Notes under the pieces: generated by a model
Database searches by the model: none
Told to the model about the DNA's origin: nothing
The model's input: the letters and a program-made list of their open reading frames with translations, nothing else
Position numbers and translations under genes: made by a program
Part shown: piece after piece, positions 7,408-16,381 of the stretch
Layout: each line of letters begins with the position of its first letter
Numbering within the stretch: the stretch's first letter is position 1
Source of the DNA: Clostridia bacterium
Lineage (GTDB): Bacteria > Bacillota > Clostridia > Lachnospirales > Lachnospiraceae
Length of the DNA stretch: 64,000 bases
Direction: 5' to 3'
NCBI GenBank assembly: GCA_910576205.1
Contig: CAJTHL010000010.1
Coordinates: forward strand, 1 to 64,000

Positions 7408-10400
7408 CTATTCACTTTTTTCTCCGTAAGGCGTTTGCTCCTCTGCTACCATCTGAGCTTCCTGTTGTGGCTCGAAGTTATAAACGATGGACTTATGTTT
7501 CTGTGGTGGTGCTTCATAAGGCTTTCCTTCTTTGTTGTAGGTAAGATTAAATACAAGATCGGAAAGCCATTTCTTGAATGAGGGATTATCCTGAAACTGT
7601 TTGAACAATTCCATATTATCAGCCATGATAGCGAAGATGACCTGCTGCAAAGCCCGCTCACTTTCAAGTCTTGCACTCTGTTCATCAGAGTTCTTCATGG
7701 CATTCTGATATTTCTCATCCCTGGAAACCATAGCAGGAATTTCGAGAATCTGTCGGCGCACATTATCTGCATCGTTCCAGTTGATATTGCCAAACATATC
7801 GTTGAAATCAGACAGAATAACAGAAAGTAAATCCATCTCCGGCTCGATAATGTGACCGACCTTGCCAGCGGGGACTGGCGCAACCTCGGAATCGGAATCT
7901 TCCAGTTTGATGGACATTGACTCACGCGCCTCATTGCGATAGCTTTCCAAATCGATTGCCTCAAGGATGCCCTGCGACCAATCGTCCTCGCGGGGAGAAG
8001 GCAGTTTTGGTATCAGCAGATTGAGGAAAATGGAAAGCCGTTCCCAATCCGCATTGCCATAGGGAAGAATCGCGCCGAGGAATCCATATGTACGGCAGAA
8101 CGCTTTCGCTGCGCTTTTGAACTTGATCTGATCATCCGTTTCAAGCTGCATATAAATAGCTGTGCAGGCATCCAGGGTAGGATCAAGTTTATCACGGTCT
8201 GCGCCATTCAGATATAGGTTAACCAGGTGTTCTACATCGTCGCTGGAATATACCTGATACCCCTCCATTGTCGCCACAAGATCATAGAGTTTGTTCGGGT
8301 CGGTCTCGCCGGACAAAATCGTGGTGCGATAGTAGCGGGAGAAGGACTCTTCAATAATTTCCGGCTTATTAGCGAAATCCAAAACGAAGGTGTCATATTT
8401 CTTCGGATGGCAGCGGTTCAGCCTCGAAAGTGTCTGTACCGCTTTGATGTCATAGAGCATCTTATCCACATACATCGTGTGGAGCAGGGGCTCATCAAAG
8501 CCGGTCTGGAACATATCCGCAACAATCAGAATGCGATACGGGTCTGCCTTAAAGGTCTTTGGTATTTTTGCGTCCGGGAATCCATTCATGCCTGCCGAGG
8601 TCAGCGGCGGTTCCTGACCGTTGTACTTACACTCACCAGAGAAAGCAATAATGGTTTTATAGGGGCTGTGTCTTTCAGAAAGACACTTGTTGATCGCATA
8701 ATAATATTCGATGCATCGCGGAATACTGGCAGTCACAACCATAGCGCGGGCCTGCCCACCAACTTTTCCCTTAGCAATAACCTGTTCATGGAAGTGGTCA
8801 ACCATCATAGCGGCCTTCTTCGCTATGGTATAGCTGTTGCTCTCCACAAAATTACGGAGTTTCTTCTGGGCGCGCTTTTTGTCAAACATCGGGTCGTCCT
8901 CGACTGTTTTCATCAGCCTGTAAAAGCTGTCAATCGGCGTGTAATTCCGCAATACATCCAGAATAAATCCTTCCTGGATAGCTTGCTTCATTGTGTAGAC
9001 ATGGAATGGTTTATGCTGCAATTCGCCCTTATCATTCAATATAGGGTTTCCGCATTCATCCACAACAAGTATGCCGAAGGTCTCCAATGTCTTGTTCTTC
9101 GGTGTAGCTGTGAAGGCAAAATAGCTGGCATTATTCAGCAGCTTACGCCCTTCCATCATAGCGTTGATTTTGTCCTCGTTGTCCATCTCATCATCCGAGG
9201 CAAGCCCGGAGAGGGCAAGATTCATCTGCGCAGAGTTACGTCCGCTCTGCCCGGAATGCGCCTCATCAATGATAATAGCGAAACGATTCTCTTTGTGCGC
9301 GGCTCCAATCTGCGGAACAATGTATGGGAACTTCTCAATTGTGGTAACGATGATGCGCTTGCCATCGGTGATGGCTTTGGTAAGATCGCCGGAGTGTTCT
9401 GCCCATGCTACGGTATTGCTAACCTGCATAAACTGCTTGATGGTATCCCTGATCTGTTTGTCGAGGATACGGCGGTCAGTGACCACAATAACCGAGTCCA
9501 GCATCGGACGTCCATCCTGTTCAAGTCCAATCAACTGATGGGCAAGCCACGCGATAGAGTTGGACTTGCCGCTTCCCGCGCTGTGCTGGATCAGGTATTT
9601 ACGCCCGACACCATTTTCCTGCACATCGCTAAGAAGTTTTGTAACCACATCCAACTGATGATACCTTGGGAAAATTTGCTTTTCCTTTTTCTTTTTGGTG
9701 TCCGCATCTATTTCGATAACGACCTGAGCATAGTTCTCAACAATCAGCGTCAGTTTTTCTTTTGTAAGAATGTCTTTCCACAGATAATCGGTCATCAAGC
9801 CATTGGGATTCGGCGGATTGCCCGCTCCATCGTTATATCCCTTATCGAAGGGCAGAAACCAACTGTCTTTGCCCGCAAGACGAGTGCAGAATTTGATACG
9901 GGCGTCATCCACGGCCAGATGCACCATGCAGCGTTTGAACTGGAACAACATCTCTCTCGGATCGCGATCATCCTTGTACTGCTGGACAGCATCATCCACA
10001 TTTTGCTTTGTGAGCTGATTTTTCAGTTCAAAGGTGATAACAGGCAATCCATTGATGAATAAGCACAAGTCAAGGGCCAGCTTGCCTGCGTCCTGAGAAT
10101 AACGGAGCTGGCGCGTCACGCTGAAAATATTTTTCTGGAACATTTCCCTTGCTTTTTCGTTGTTTTCGGTCGGTGTGAGATAGAACATGATGAGATCAAC
10201 CGGGTACACTTTAATGCCATTGCGCAGAACATCTACAATACCGCGTTTGACCAACTCACCCTGGAGGCGGTTCAGAAATTGACGCTTTTTCTGCTCGGAC
10301 TGAAACACACCCAGCTTACCCATCTGTGAGGGCTGGGTATCTTGCAAAAATCGAAAAAGGCGGGTTTCATCAATCGCATATTCTTTATTATAATCAGCGT

Positions 10401-10488
10401 TAGTCCCTTCTTCATAACCGTTCTGCTCAACCAGCCATTTTACAATGAGGGCCTCCAAACCGCTTTCTTTTGTATTTGTAAAGGCCAT
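7408..10488 (-). CDS. hsdR: Type I restriction enzyme, R (endonuclease/translocase) subunit
   Basis: This 1026-residue protein is the motor and nuclease of a type I restriction system, which translocates and cuts unmethylated DNA. An N-terminal PD-(D/E)xK nuclease domain shows D140 and E154-x-K156. The SF2 helicase follows, with Walker A S-A-G-S-G-K-S at 303-309 and DEAH box at 408-411, then a second RecA lobe and a helical C-terminus. Length is normal for the family. It is the last gene of the operon and starts two bases after the YhcG-type nuclease gene, so the two are almost certainly cotranslated. Confidence 0.93.
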   Translation of the reverse strand: MAFTNTKESGLEALIVKWLVEQNGYEEGTNADYNKEYAIDETRLFRFLQDTQPSQMGKLGVFQSEQKKRQFLNRLQGELVKRGIVDVLRNGIKVYPVDLIMFYLTPTENNEKAREMFQKNIFSVTRQLRYSQDAGKLALDLCLFINGLPVITFELKNQLTKQNVDDAVQQYKDDRDPREMLFQFKRCMVHLAVDDARIKFCTRLAGKDSWFLPFDKGYNDGAGNPPNPNGLMTDYLWKDILTKEKLTLIVENYAQVVIEIDADTKKKKEKQIFPRYHQLDVVTKLLSDVQENGVGRKYLIQHSAGSGKSNSIAWLAHQLIGLEQDGRPMLDSVIVVTDRRILDKQIRDTIKQFMQVSNTVAWAEHSGDLTKAITDGKRIIVTTIEKFPYIVPQIGAAHKENRFAIIIDEAHSGQSGRNSAQMNLALSGLASDDEMDNEDKINAMMEGRKLLNNASYFAFTATPKNKTLETFGILVVDECGNPILNDKGELQHKPFHVYTMKQAIQEGFILDVLRNYTPIDSFYRLMKTVEDDPMFDKKRAQKKLRNFVESNSYTIAKKAAMMVDHFHEQVIAKGKVGGQARAMVVTASIPRCIEYYYAINKCLSERHSPYKTIIAFSGECKYNGQEPPLTSAGMNGFPDAKIPKTFKADPYRILIVADMFQTGFDEPLLHTMYVDKMLYDIKAVQTLSRLNRCHPKKYDTFVLDFANKPEIIEESFSRYYRTTILSGETDPNKLYDLVATMEGYQVYSSDDVEHLVNLYLNGADRDKLDPTLDACTAIYMQLETDDQIKFKSAAKAFCRTYGFLGAILPYGNADWERLSIFLNLLIPKLPSPREDDWSQGILEAIDLESYRNEARESMSIKLEDSDSEVAPVPAGKVGHIIEPEMDLLSVILSDFNDMFGNINWNDADNVRRQILEIPAMVSRDEKYQNAMKNSDEQSARLESERALQQVIFAIMADNMELFKQFQDNPSFKKWLSDLVFNLTYNKEGKPYEAPPQKHKSIVYNFEPQQEAQMVAEEQTPYGEKSE

Positions 10489-10490
10489 AC

Positions 10491-11513
10491 TCAGCCCTCC
10501 TGTTCTTCAATCCGCTTGCGCTCGGCTTCGATTTCACGCTGTAATTCTTCAGCAGTGGGTAATGCAAAACGATAACGCGAAGCAAAAACTTGTTGAGCAT
10601 CGTTCAAAACAGAGTATTTGACGATTGCCTCATTCTTTTGGGAACACAAGATGATGCCGATAGTAGGGTTATCATCTTCGTTTTTATATAGCGCATCAAA
10701 CATTCGGATGTAGCTGTCCATCTGCCCAATATCACCATGCGTCAATTTGCCAATTTTCAGGTCAAGCAGCACATGGCATTTCAGGATACTGTGGTAAAAC
10801 ACGAGGTCAAGATAAAAGTCCTCATCTTCATAGCGCATCAACTTCTGTCTGGCTACAAAACAGAAACCACGTCCCAACTCCAACAGAAATTCCTGCAATT
10901 TATCAATCAATGCCTGTTCCAAATCAGACTCCCGCAGGGCCGGGTAATCTTTCAGGTCGAGGAACTCCAACACATACGGGTCCTTGATGAAATTTTCCGC
11001 AGATAAAGGTGCTGTGAGTTCAACAGCTTCGGCCCTTACAGGTACCTGGTCTCTGCTTGCAAGAAGCCGCTCATAGTATAGGGTAGAAATCTGCCTTTCC
11101 AGTTGGCGGCTCGACCATGCGGAAGCGATTGCCTCGTCCATATACCATTGCCTTGCCTGTTCATTTTCCACCGAAAGCAGGAGGCGGTAATGCGTCCAGG
11201 TCAATTGCGAACGCAGTGCGTTCGTATTTGGGAATGTGACATAAAATTTCTTCATCTGCTGCAACGTCCGCACAGAAAAGCCCTTACCGAAGTCCTTGGT
11301 CAAACGGCTGGACAACTCCTGCAAAATAGCTTTTCCATAATCAGCCCGCACATTGCCGTTTTGCTCATGTTCTACGATGATGCGCCCAATCTGCCAGTAG
11401 GCTTGTACCATCGCAAAATTGACTGCGCTGTATGCCTGATTGCGCGACAACAGGAGGGCTTCTTTTATTTCGGAGTAGATGTCCTCATAAGGAGTTAGGT
11501 TAAGGTCAGCCAT
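10491..11513 (-). CDS. YhcG/DUF1016-family PDDEXK nuclease
   Basis: The 340-residue protein has the two-part layout of the YhcG family: a DUF1016 N-terminal helical domain (A-Y-W-Q-I-G-R-I-I near 38-46, W-T-H-Y-R at 106-110) and a C-terminal PD-(D/E)xK nuclease core (D236, D251-L-K253). The family is often found beside type I systems and in defence islands, but its role there is not well defined. ATG 11513 is chosen over the longer frame because GGAGG lies just upstream. It sits four bases after the membrane-protein gene and two before hsdR. Confidence 0.85.
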   Translation of the reverse strand: MADLNLTPYEDIYSEIKEALLLSRNQAYSAVNFAMVQAYWQIGRIIVEHEQNGNVRADYGKAILQELSSRLTKDFGKGFSVRTLQQMKKFYVTFPNTNALRSQLTWTHYRLLLSVENEQARQWYMDEAIASAWSSRQLERQISTLYYERLLASRDQVPVRAEAVELTAPLSAENFIKDPYVLEFLDLKDYPALRESDLEQALIDKLQEFLLELGRGFCFVARQKLMRYEDEDFYLDLVFYHSILKCHVLLDLKIGKLTHGDIGQMDSYIRMFDALYKNEDDNPTIGIILCSQKNEAIVKYSVLNDAQQVFASRYRFALPTAEELQREIEAERKRIEEQEG

Positions 11514-11517
11514 TTTA

Positions 11518-12405
11518 TCAGTCCTCCTTGCCGTGAAAACATTTTTTATATGCGTTTTGTTGTTTTGTGGCGATGTATTCACGCGCCAGGGCAGATAGTT
11601 GCTGGATTTCATTCTGATTATATTTGCTAACCTCATTCATTAGGGCAAGTAAATTTTCCCTTTGAGGTTCAATGTCAATAATTTTGCTTTTATGGATTTC
11701 AATTTCAGCTTCACTATACTCTGGCGGCTGTCCCAATGCTTGATGCCGCTGGTTGCTTTGCTGACAATTTGTCATCAAGGCTTGATACAGGGCATTGCTG
11801 ACAGAAACAACAACATAGGCATCTACTATCTGTAGCAGTTCGAAAAGTTTGCTTCCAACCTTCTCATATATCTTTTGAAACTCCGGCAAAATTGATTGGA
11901 TTCTGCAAGGCTTTTTACAAGCGGAACATCCTGCGGTCATTGCATAAATATCTGTGAAAAACATAGTTTCCAATTTCAGAGCATTAATTTTTCGCATTTC
12001 TTCAGAAAGTTGCTGTCGGATAGCTGCTACTTCAGCAGGATTATATCCCTTGCTTGTGATATACAAACTGTTAAACTGCTGATAGAGAGTGCTTGGTGCA
12101 AAAACATTCAAATCACAAATTGCTTTCCCCAACGCATCTTTTTCTTTTTTGATGCTATCCATTGATTTCTCATATTGATGGATATTGCGTTCATGTCGCA
12201 ATGTAAGCATGACACCCGCAAGTGTCATCGTCCCGCCAAGGTAACTGCCGCAAAAGATAAACCATGTGGAGGCATCGACATTTGGCACATTGATATTGAT
12301 GCCAAAATAATTCCCCAGAGCAATTCCTATATGCAGGCAGAGCATCAGAAGGAAAGGAATGGCTAGGACAACCAGAAACCACCATTTTGATAATTTATTC
12401 TTCAT
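11518..12405 (-). CDS. Membrane-anchored protein of unknown function in the RM operon
   Basis: I do not recognise this 295-residue protein. Two hydrophobic segments lie at the N-terminus (about 8-30 and 45-68), followed by a long, mostly helical, probably cytoplasmic region. A Cys cluster C-S-A-C-K-K-P-C lies near residue 163. ATG 12405 is preferred to the upstream frame because a GAAGG site precedes it and it overlaps the last codons of hsdS; the upstream extension reads through hsdS coding sequence. Its place between hsdS and the nuclease genes suggests it works with them. Membrane sensing or tethering is only a guess. Confidence 0.75.
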   Translation of the reverse strand: MKNKLSKWWFLVVLAIPFLLMLCLHIGIALGNYFGININVPNVDASTWFIFCGSYLGGTMTLAGVMLTLRHERNIHQYEKSMDSIKKEKDALGKAICDLNVFAPSTLYQQFNSLYITSKGYNPAEVAAIRQQLSEEMRKINALKLETMFFTDIYAMTAGCSACKKPCRIQSILPEFQKIYEKVGSKLFELLQIVDAYVVVSVSNALYQALMTNCQQSNQRHQALGQPPEYSEAEIEIHKSKIIDIEPQRENLLALMNEVSKYNQNEIQQLSALAREYIATKQQNAYKKCFHGKED

Positions 12406-13711
12406 ATGTTTCACCTTCCATTCCCTCCATACTTTCATCATTCTCTGTATCAACCGTTTCCTCCACAAATTCGCATTCTGGAATTTTAATGCCACGAACA
12501 TCAATCCTGCCGATGACGGTATCCGCTACCAAGCGAGCCTTGAATTCTCGCAAAATGGAGATTTCTTTGGTCAAGGTAGCGATAGCTTTTTTTACTTGGT
12601 CTATGATTTCATTGATTCGCTCCACAGCTTTCACTTGATTTTCTTCATCTGAAAGCGAAATTAATGTGTTACCCAACGCAGCCGGATAAATGTGAACGAT
12701 AATATCGCCCTTGCCGTGGATATATCTGTGCTTCAATGCCGCCTGGCTATAAAGCTGGTACAGCAAGTATTCCACATTGATGCCTTCATTCGGTCGGAAC
12801 ACAATGACATCTCCGCCCGCAGCAACTACCTCATCACCCATATACAAAATGGATTTACCGATTTCATCCTTTGTTTCACCGGTTCCGGCCATTACTATAT
12901 CGCTCTTCACTATTTTTCGTGAAACATCATAAGCATTGCTATCAATGCTGTGAGTGATTACGGATGTTTTATATTCATACTGCGTGTAGATATCGCCGTA
13001 AAGAATGGCAGGATACCCGCCGCCCTCTACAAGGTTATCCCTTGAAAAACCACCGCCTTTGAAAAAGGTACCGAGTTGCTTAAGTCGAACTGTATCTACC
13101 ACTGGGTATACACGCAACTGTTTTTCAATTTCGGCTTGCATCAATTCTTTTAGTGTGGATATTTGCCTTTGCTTCACTCCAATAAGTTTATTAATACTCG
13201 AAACCTTCCAATCCAAAAACCGCACAATCTGATCCTGTTCGGGGCTGGGCGGGATGGGGAGAAGAATGGATTTCATTTCACTGTATCGTGTTGTCCACAA
13301 ATCGGCAACAATTCCTCTGCCGTTGCGGTAATACTCCTCCGAAAATGTCTGACTCCTCAATAGATAATGTACATATCTGCTGTTCCATTCGCTTCTGGGT
13401 GTAAGCACAATGTTAATAAGAGAAACCGAGCCATCAAGTTCTGAAACACCACAAGAGCCTTTTCTATCAGACCGGCTGTTGATAACAAAGTCCCCTACAC
13501 GCACCAGTTTACGATTGTCCCCTGCATCAGTTTTCACTGCACTGTCTAATTGCGGCACAATACCAATTTTTGCGACAGAAAGTGGTGGGTAATCTTTGTC
13601 GGAAACCTTAACTTTTCGCTCAGTAAATAAAGAGCCGATTTTCTTACAGTCCCAATATGAGGGGATTTCCCCGAGCCAAGTGAGATTACCATGGATGTGA
13701 TTTGCGCTCAT
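12395..13711 (-). CDS. hsdS: Type I restriction enzyme, S (specificity) subunit
   Basis: This 438-residue protein chooses the DNA target of the type I complex. It has two target-recognition domains (about 10-160 and 215-370), the first opening G-E-I-P-S-Y-W-D, separated and ended by long helical spacers (S-S-I-N-K-L-I-G-V-K-Q-R-Q-I-S-T-L-K and a similar C-terminal helix). The last 25 residues are very acidic (several E-x-E-E), which is unusual. Its ATG overlaps the hsdM stop by four bases, and its end overlaps the next gene by 11. Confidence 0.9.
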   Translation of the reverse strand: MSANHIHGNLTWLGEIPSYWDCKKIGSLFTERKVKVSDKDYPPLSVAKIGIVPQLDSAVKTDAGDNRKLVRVGDFVINSRSDRKGSCGVSELDGSVSLINIVLTPRSEWNSRYVHYLLRSQTFSEEYYRNGRGIVADLWTTRYSEMKSILLPIPPSPEQDQIVRFLDWKVSSINKLIGVKQRQISTLKELMQAEIEKQLRVYPVVDTVRLKQLGTFFKGGGFSRDNLVEGGGYPAILYGDIYTQYEYKTSVITHSIDSNAYDVSRKIVKSDIVMAGTGETKDEIGKSILYMGDEVVAAGGDVIVFRPNEGINVEYLLYQLYSQAALKHRYIHGKGDIIVHIYPAALGNTLISLSDEENQVKAVERINEIIDQVKKAIATLTKEISILREFKARLVADTVIGRIDVRGIKIPECEFVEETVDTENDESMEGMEGETYEE

Positions 13712-15714
13712 TGTATCCCCTCCATAATCTCCGCCATCATACCGTCCGCTTCCTGTTCATGGGCTTTCAAGCTCTCCAAAATTTCCTCCATCGGGCGCAG
13801 CTCCACCGGCTTGTAGAAATACTTGGTAAAGCTAATCTCATAACCGACCTGCGTTTTCTTTTCATCCACATAAGCATCGGAGGTATAGGGCAGCACTTCA
13901 TTTTTCATAAAGGTATCAATGCCGCCCTCATAGGTAAACGGGATATTTTCCGTATCCCGCAAATCAACATCCGGTTCACCATCAATGGGCTGTGCAGATG
14001 AGTCTTTCTCAGTAATAAAGGACCGGATTTTCTTGAGAATGCCGGCTTTCAGCTTTGTTGCTTTGGCAAATGCTGTCCAGTCATCCAGAGGTGCGTTTTT
14101 TGCAGCTTCAGCAAGAGCAATTTTTACCGCCGCAAGCTCGTCCGCTTTCTTGAATATGTCTGCGGGAATTTCTCTGTCCGGGTACACACGCAGACGCAGA
14201 GGGCGTTCTACCGTGACAGACCAGTAGCCAAACTCCTCATTATCAAAAATCATGCTGACTTCGCTTTGCTCCATCTCCGTAAAAATGCGGACGATTTCAT
14301 TTCGGATTTCCGATGTGATTTCACAATTCTTCTTGCCCATATTTTTGCGGAGCGGGGATTTCATGGCGGTTGCGTCAATCAGTTGAATTTTCCCTTTGCG
14401 GCGTTCCTCTTTCTGATTGGACAGAATCCAGATAAATGTCCCAATTCCTGTGTTGTAGAACATATTCTCCGGCAGTGCGATGATAGCCTCAACCAAGTCG
14501 TTTTCAATCAGATAGCGGCGGGCGTTGCTTTCCCCACTGCCGGCGTCCCCCGTGAAAATGGACGAGCCGTTATGTACCTCGGCAATGCGGCTGCCCAGCG
14601 GCGTATCCTTTTTCATCTTTGCCACATTGTTCAAAAGGAACAGCAGTTGACCATCGCTTGTTCGAGGAATCATGGCCATCTGTTCGCCACCTTCAAGATA
14701 GGCATTAAATCGGGTATCCAGAATTTCCTTTTTGCCGCCCATCTTTTCCGCGTCCACCTTCCAGCTTTTCCCATAAGGCGGATTGGACAGCATAAAATCG
14801 AACTGCCTTGTGGCGTTTCCGTCCAAGGAAAGTGTAGAACCATAACTGATATGCTCTGCCTGTTCCCCATCACCTTTGAGCAGCATATCCGCCTTACAGA
14901 TTGCATATGTTTCGGGGTTCACTTCCTGCCCAAACAAATGAATAGACACATTCTTCTTCAGTTTTTGGGCAATCGCCAGAAGCCTGTCCTGCGCAACAGT
15001 AAGCATACCGCCTGTCCCGCAGGCTCCGTCATAGCAGGAATAGGTGGCGTCTTTGATTTTGTCGGCGATGGGTATAAACACAAGGTCAGCCATCAATTCA
15101 ACAACATCACGGGGCGTCCAGTGTTCGCCTGCCTCCTCATTGTTTTCCTCGTTGAATTTGCGGATCAGTTCCTCAAAAATCGTACCCATGCTATGGTTGT
15201 CCAGTCCTGGATGCCTCACTATAGTCTGTGCATCGTCCTTATAAACCGGCTTCGGAGAGAGATTGATATCCGGCGAGATAAATTTCTCAATCACCGCTCC
15301 CAGAATATCCGCCTCGATCATTGTATCAATCTGATTGCGGAACCTGAACTTCTCCAAAATCTCCTGCACATTAGGGGAGAAACCGTCCAGGTAAGCCTCA
15401 AAGTCGGCCTTTAGCGTTTGCTTCTTTGCGCGGCTGGTGAGATCGCGCAGGCGGAACGGGGAGGCGTTACAGAATGCCTGACCTGCCGCATTGCACAGCG
15501 CCGGCCACTGATTATCGATTCTGGCTTCATCCAGCTTTTTCTTCATATCAAGAACAGCCTCTTTGCTGTCCTCCAGCATGGCATCCAAACGGCGGATAAC
15601 TGTCATTGGCAGAATGACATCACGATATTTTCCCCGCACATACACGTCGCGCAGACAGTCATCCGCAATTCCCCATATAAAACTTACGATTGTATTGTGA
15701 ATTTGATTGTCCAT
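13708..15714 (-). CDS. hsdM: Type I restriction enzyme, M (N6-adenine methyltransferase) subunit
   Basis: The 668-residue protein methylates adenine in the target site and forms the core of the complex with HsdS. An N-terminal helical HsdM domain comes first, then the methyltransferase with the AdoMet motif D-G-A-C-G-T-G-G at 229-236 and catalytic N-P-P-Y at 311-314. It is longer than the classic HsdM (about 530) because of an extended C-terminal region that resembles the recognition-linked helical tails. It is the first RM gene after the small regulator, from which it is separated by 90 bases. Confidence 0.93.
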   Translation of the reverse strand: MDNQIHNTIVSFIWGIADDCLRDVYVRGKYRDVILPMTVIRRLDAMLEDSKEAVLDMKKKLDEARIDNQWPALCNAAGQAFCNASPFRLRDLTSRAKKQTLKADFEAYLDGFSPNVQEILEKFRFRNQIDTMIEADILGAVIEKFISPDINLSPKPVYKDDAQTIVRHPGLDNHSMGTIFEELIRKFNEENNEEAGEHWTPRDVVELMADLVFIPIADKIKDATYSCYDGACGTGGMLTVAQDRLLAIAQKLKKNVSIHLFGQEVNPETYAICKADMLLKGDGEQAEHISYGSTLSLDGNATRQFDFMLSNPPYGKSWKVDAEKMGGKKEILDTRFNAYLEGGEQMAMIPRTSDGQLLFLLNNVAKMKKDTPLGSRIAEVHNGSSIFTGDAGSGESNARRYLIENDLVEAIIALPENMFYNTGIGTFIWILSNQKEERRKGKIQLIDATAMKSPLRKNMGKKNCEITSEIRNEIVRIFTEMEQSEVSMIFDNEEFGYWSVTVERPLRLRVYPDREIPADIFKKADELAAVKIALAEAAKNAPLDDWTAFAKATKLKAGILKKIRSFITEKDSSAQPIDGEPDVDLRDTENIPFTYEGGIDTFMKNEVLPYTSDAYVDEKKTQVGYEISFTKYFYKPVELRPMEEILESLKAHEQEADGMMAEIMEGIQ

Positions 15715-15804
15715 ATGTCTTTATTCCCTTCTCACGGAGACCAGCGTCTTCCGACTTACAGCAGATTTATCCTTGTTTCAAAACTCATATTCCGTATAAC
15801 TGAT

Positions 15805-16011
15805 TCACTTTTCTTCTACCATTTCCATAATATCACAGACATCACATCTTAGAGCTGTGCAGATTTTTTCAATGATTTCCGTATTTACATTTTCATTTTT
15901 GCCGAGCTTCGTAACGGATGCCGCACTTATCCCAGCTAATTGTTGCAAGTCTTTTTTCTTCATATCCTTGTCAATCAACAGTTTCCATAATTTCTTGTAA
16001 CTGATAGCCAT
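15805..16011 (-). CDS. Small XRE/Cro-type transcription regulator
   Basis: This 68-residue helix-turn-helix protein opens with Y-K-K-L-W-K-L-L-I-D and has the HTH at about residues 17-40 (K-K-D-L-Q-Q-L-A-G-I-S). It ends with the C-x-x-x-D-I-M-E-M common in YozG-type regulators. Such genes commonly precede restriction operons and may delay or limit restriction. ATG 16011 follows GGGAGGT; the longer frame to 16149 runs through the promoter and operator and is rejected. A dyad at 16094-16121 is a candidate binding site. Confidence 0.85.
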   Translation of the reverse strand: MAISYKKLWKLLIDKDMKKKDLQQLAGISAASVTKLGKNENVNTEIIEKICTALRCDVCDIMEMVEEK

Positions 16012-16063
16012 GAATGAACCTCCCTTTTCTGGGAATGTGCCGATTTGAAGATTTCTGCTGCTT

Positions 16064-16121
16064 ATTATAACACGACTAATCCCAAAACGCAAGATTTCCT
16101 CCTGCGATTGCAGGAGGAAAT
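16064..16121 (-). promoter_or_regulatory. Promoter and candidate operator of the XRE-RM operon
   Basis: On the minus strand an extended -10 (TG-T-TATAAT, TATAAT at 16064-16069) lies 17 bases from a weak -35 (TTGCGT, 16087-16092). Immediately upstream is a perfect 12-bp dyad with a 4-nt centre at 16094-16121 (ATTTCCTCCTGC and its complement). It has no T-run on either side, so an operator is more likely than a terminator. Autoregulation by the small XRE protein is an inference. Confidence 0.5.
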
Positions 16122-16232
16122 GCTGATTTCTATTGGTTTTTTGCTTCAACTAACAGAGATAATATTTACGCCAGTGATAGAAATTGTTTTTTGTGAGTTT
16201 TTGGGCGAAAATATCCTTGACAAATCCCGTCT

Positions 16233-16234
16233 TG
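16233..16234. other. Right attachment junction (attR) of element C, core TG
   Basis: To the right of this dinucleotide lies the 5' end of the split recombinase gene (codons up to A-A-C of Q-N-Q); to the left the frame changes to unrelated AT-rich sequence. The same TG is at 2771-2772. The crossover position follows from aligning both sides with the family motif. Confidence 0.6.
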
Positions 16235-16327
16235 GTTCTGTATGGAGTTGCTTTCGCCGCCGTCCCTGTCCTCGTCCCCCACTGATAAGCGGGAATAAAG
16301 GGCTGTGATTTTGCTGTAATCATTCAT
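16235..16327 (-). pseudogene. Large serine recombinase, 5' part of the split gene
   Basis: This is the missing start of the recombinase at 502-2772. It begins M-N-D-Y-S-K-I-T-A-L-Y-S-R-L-S, so the catalytic serine is residue 15, and reaches S-N-S-I-Q-N before element C begins. The frame then continues into element DNA for about 23 unrelated residues and stops at 16166. ATG 16327 is preferred over ATG 16333 because AGGAGG is 8 bases upstream of the former and only 2 of the latter. The two parts are in the same orientation and phase, so precise excision of C would give a full-length gene. Confidence 0.85.
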
Positions 16328-16381
16328 GTGCATACCCTCCTGCGTCAATATATGTGTTGCTTACAGTTAAGATTATGCACC

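Larger units (their letters stand above)
2773..16234. mobile_element. Tn4451-like mobilizable element with type I restriction cargo (element C)
   Basis: This 13.46 kb insertion splits the recombinase gene of element B. At its left end it carries tnpV, tnpW and tnpX-type genes on the plus strand, then a zinc-ribbon protein, oriT-like hairpins and a mobC-like gene. The rest is a minus-strand restriction-modification operon (7408-16011). No relaxase gene is present. Removal between the two TG cores joins AAC-CA with G-AAG and restores the recombinase frame exactly, which argues for site-specific integration by the serine recombinase encoded inside. Confidence 0.75.
14..16381. mobile_element. Serine-recombinase-only element inserted in virD4 (element B)
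   Basis: The virD4 reading frame stops being VirD4-like at 16381, right after G-S-A-R, where the family continues W-G. The next gene is the 5' part of a large serine recombinase in the same orientation. Its 3' part is at 502-2772. The left boundary is inferred: the first 13 bases of the window, read on the minus strand, could encode G-R-A-A and so resume VirD4. This is far too short to be firm. Without the nested element C, element B would be about 2.9 kb and would hold only the recombinase gene and about 490 bp of noncoding DNA with a large palindrome. Confidence 0.5.

Noticed and set aside
8227..10062. 611-codon plus-strand frame
   Set aside because: It is antisense to hsdR, whose motifs are clear; the frame has no domain.
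14266..15414. 382-codon plus-strand frame
   Set aside because: Antisense to hsdM, no domain or ribosome site.
16082..16121. Palindrome as an intrinsic terminator
   Set aside because: No T-run follows the stem on either strand; an operator is more likely.
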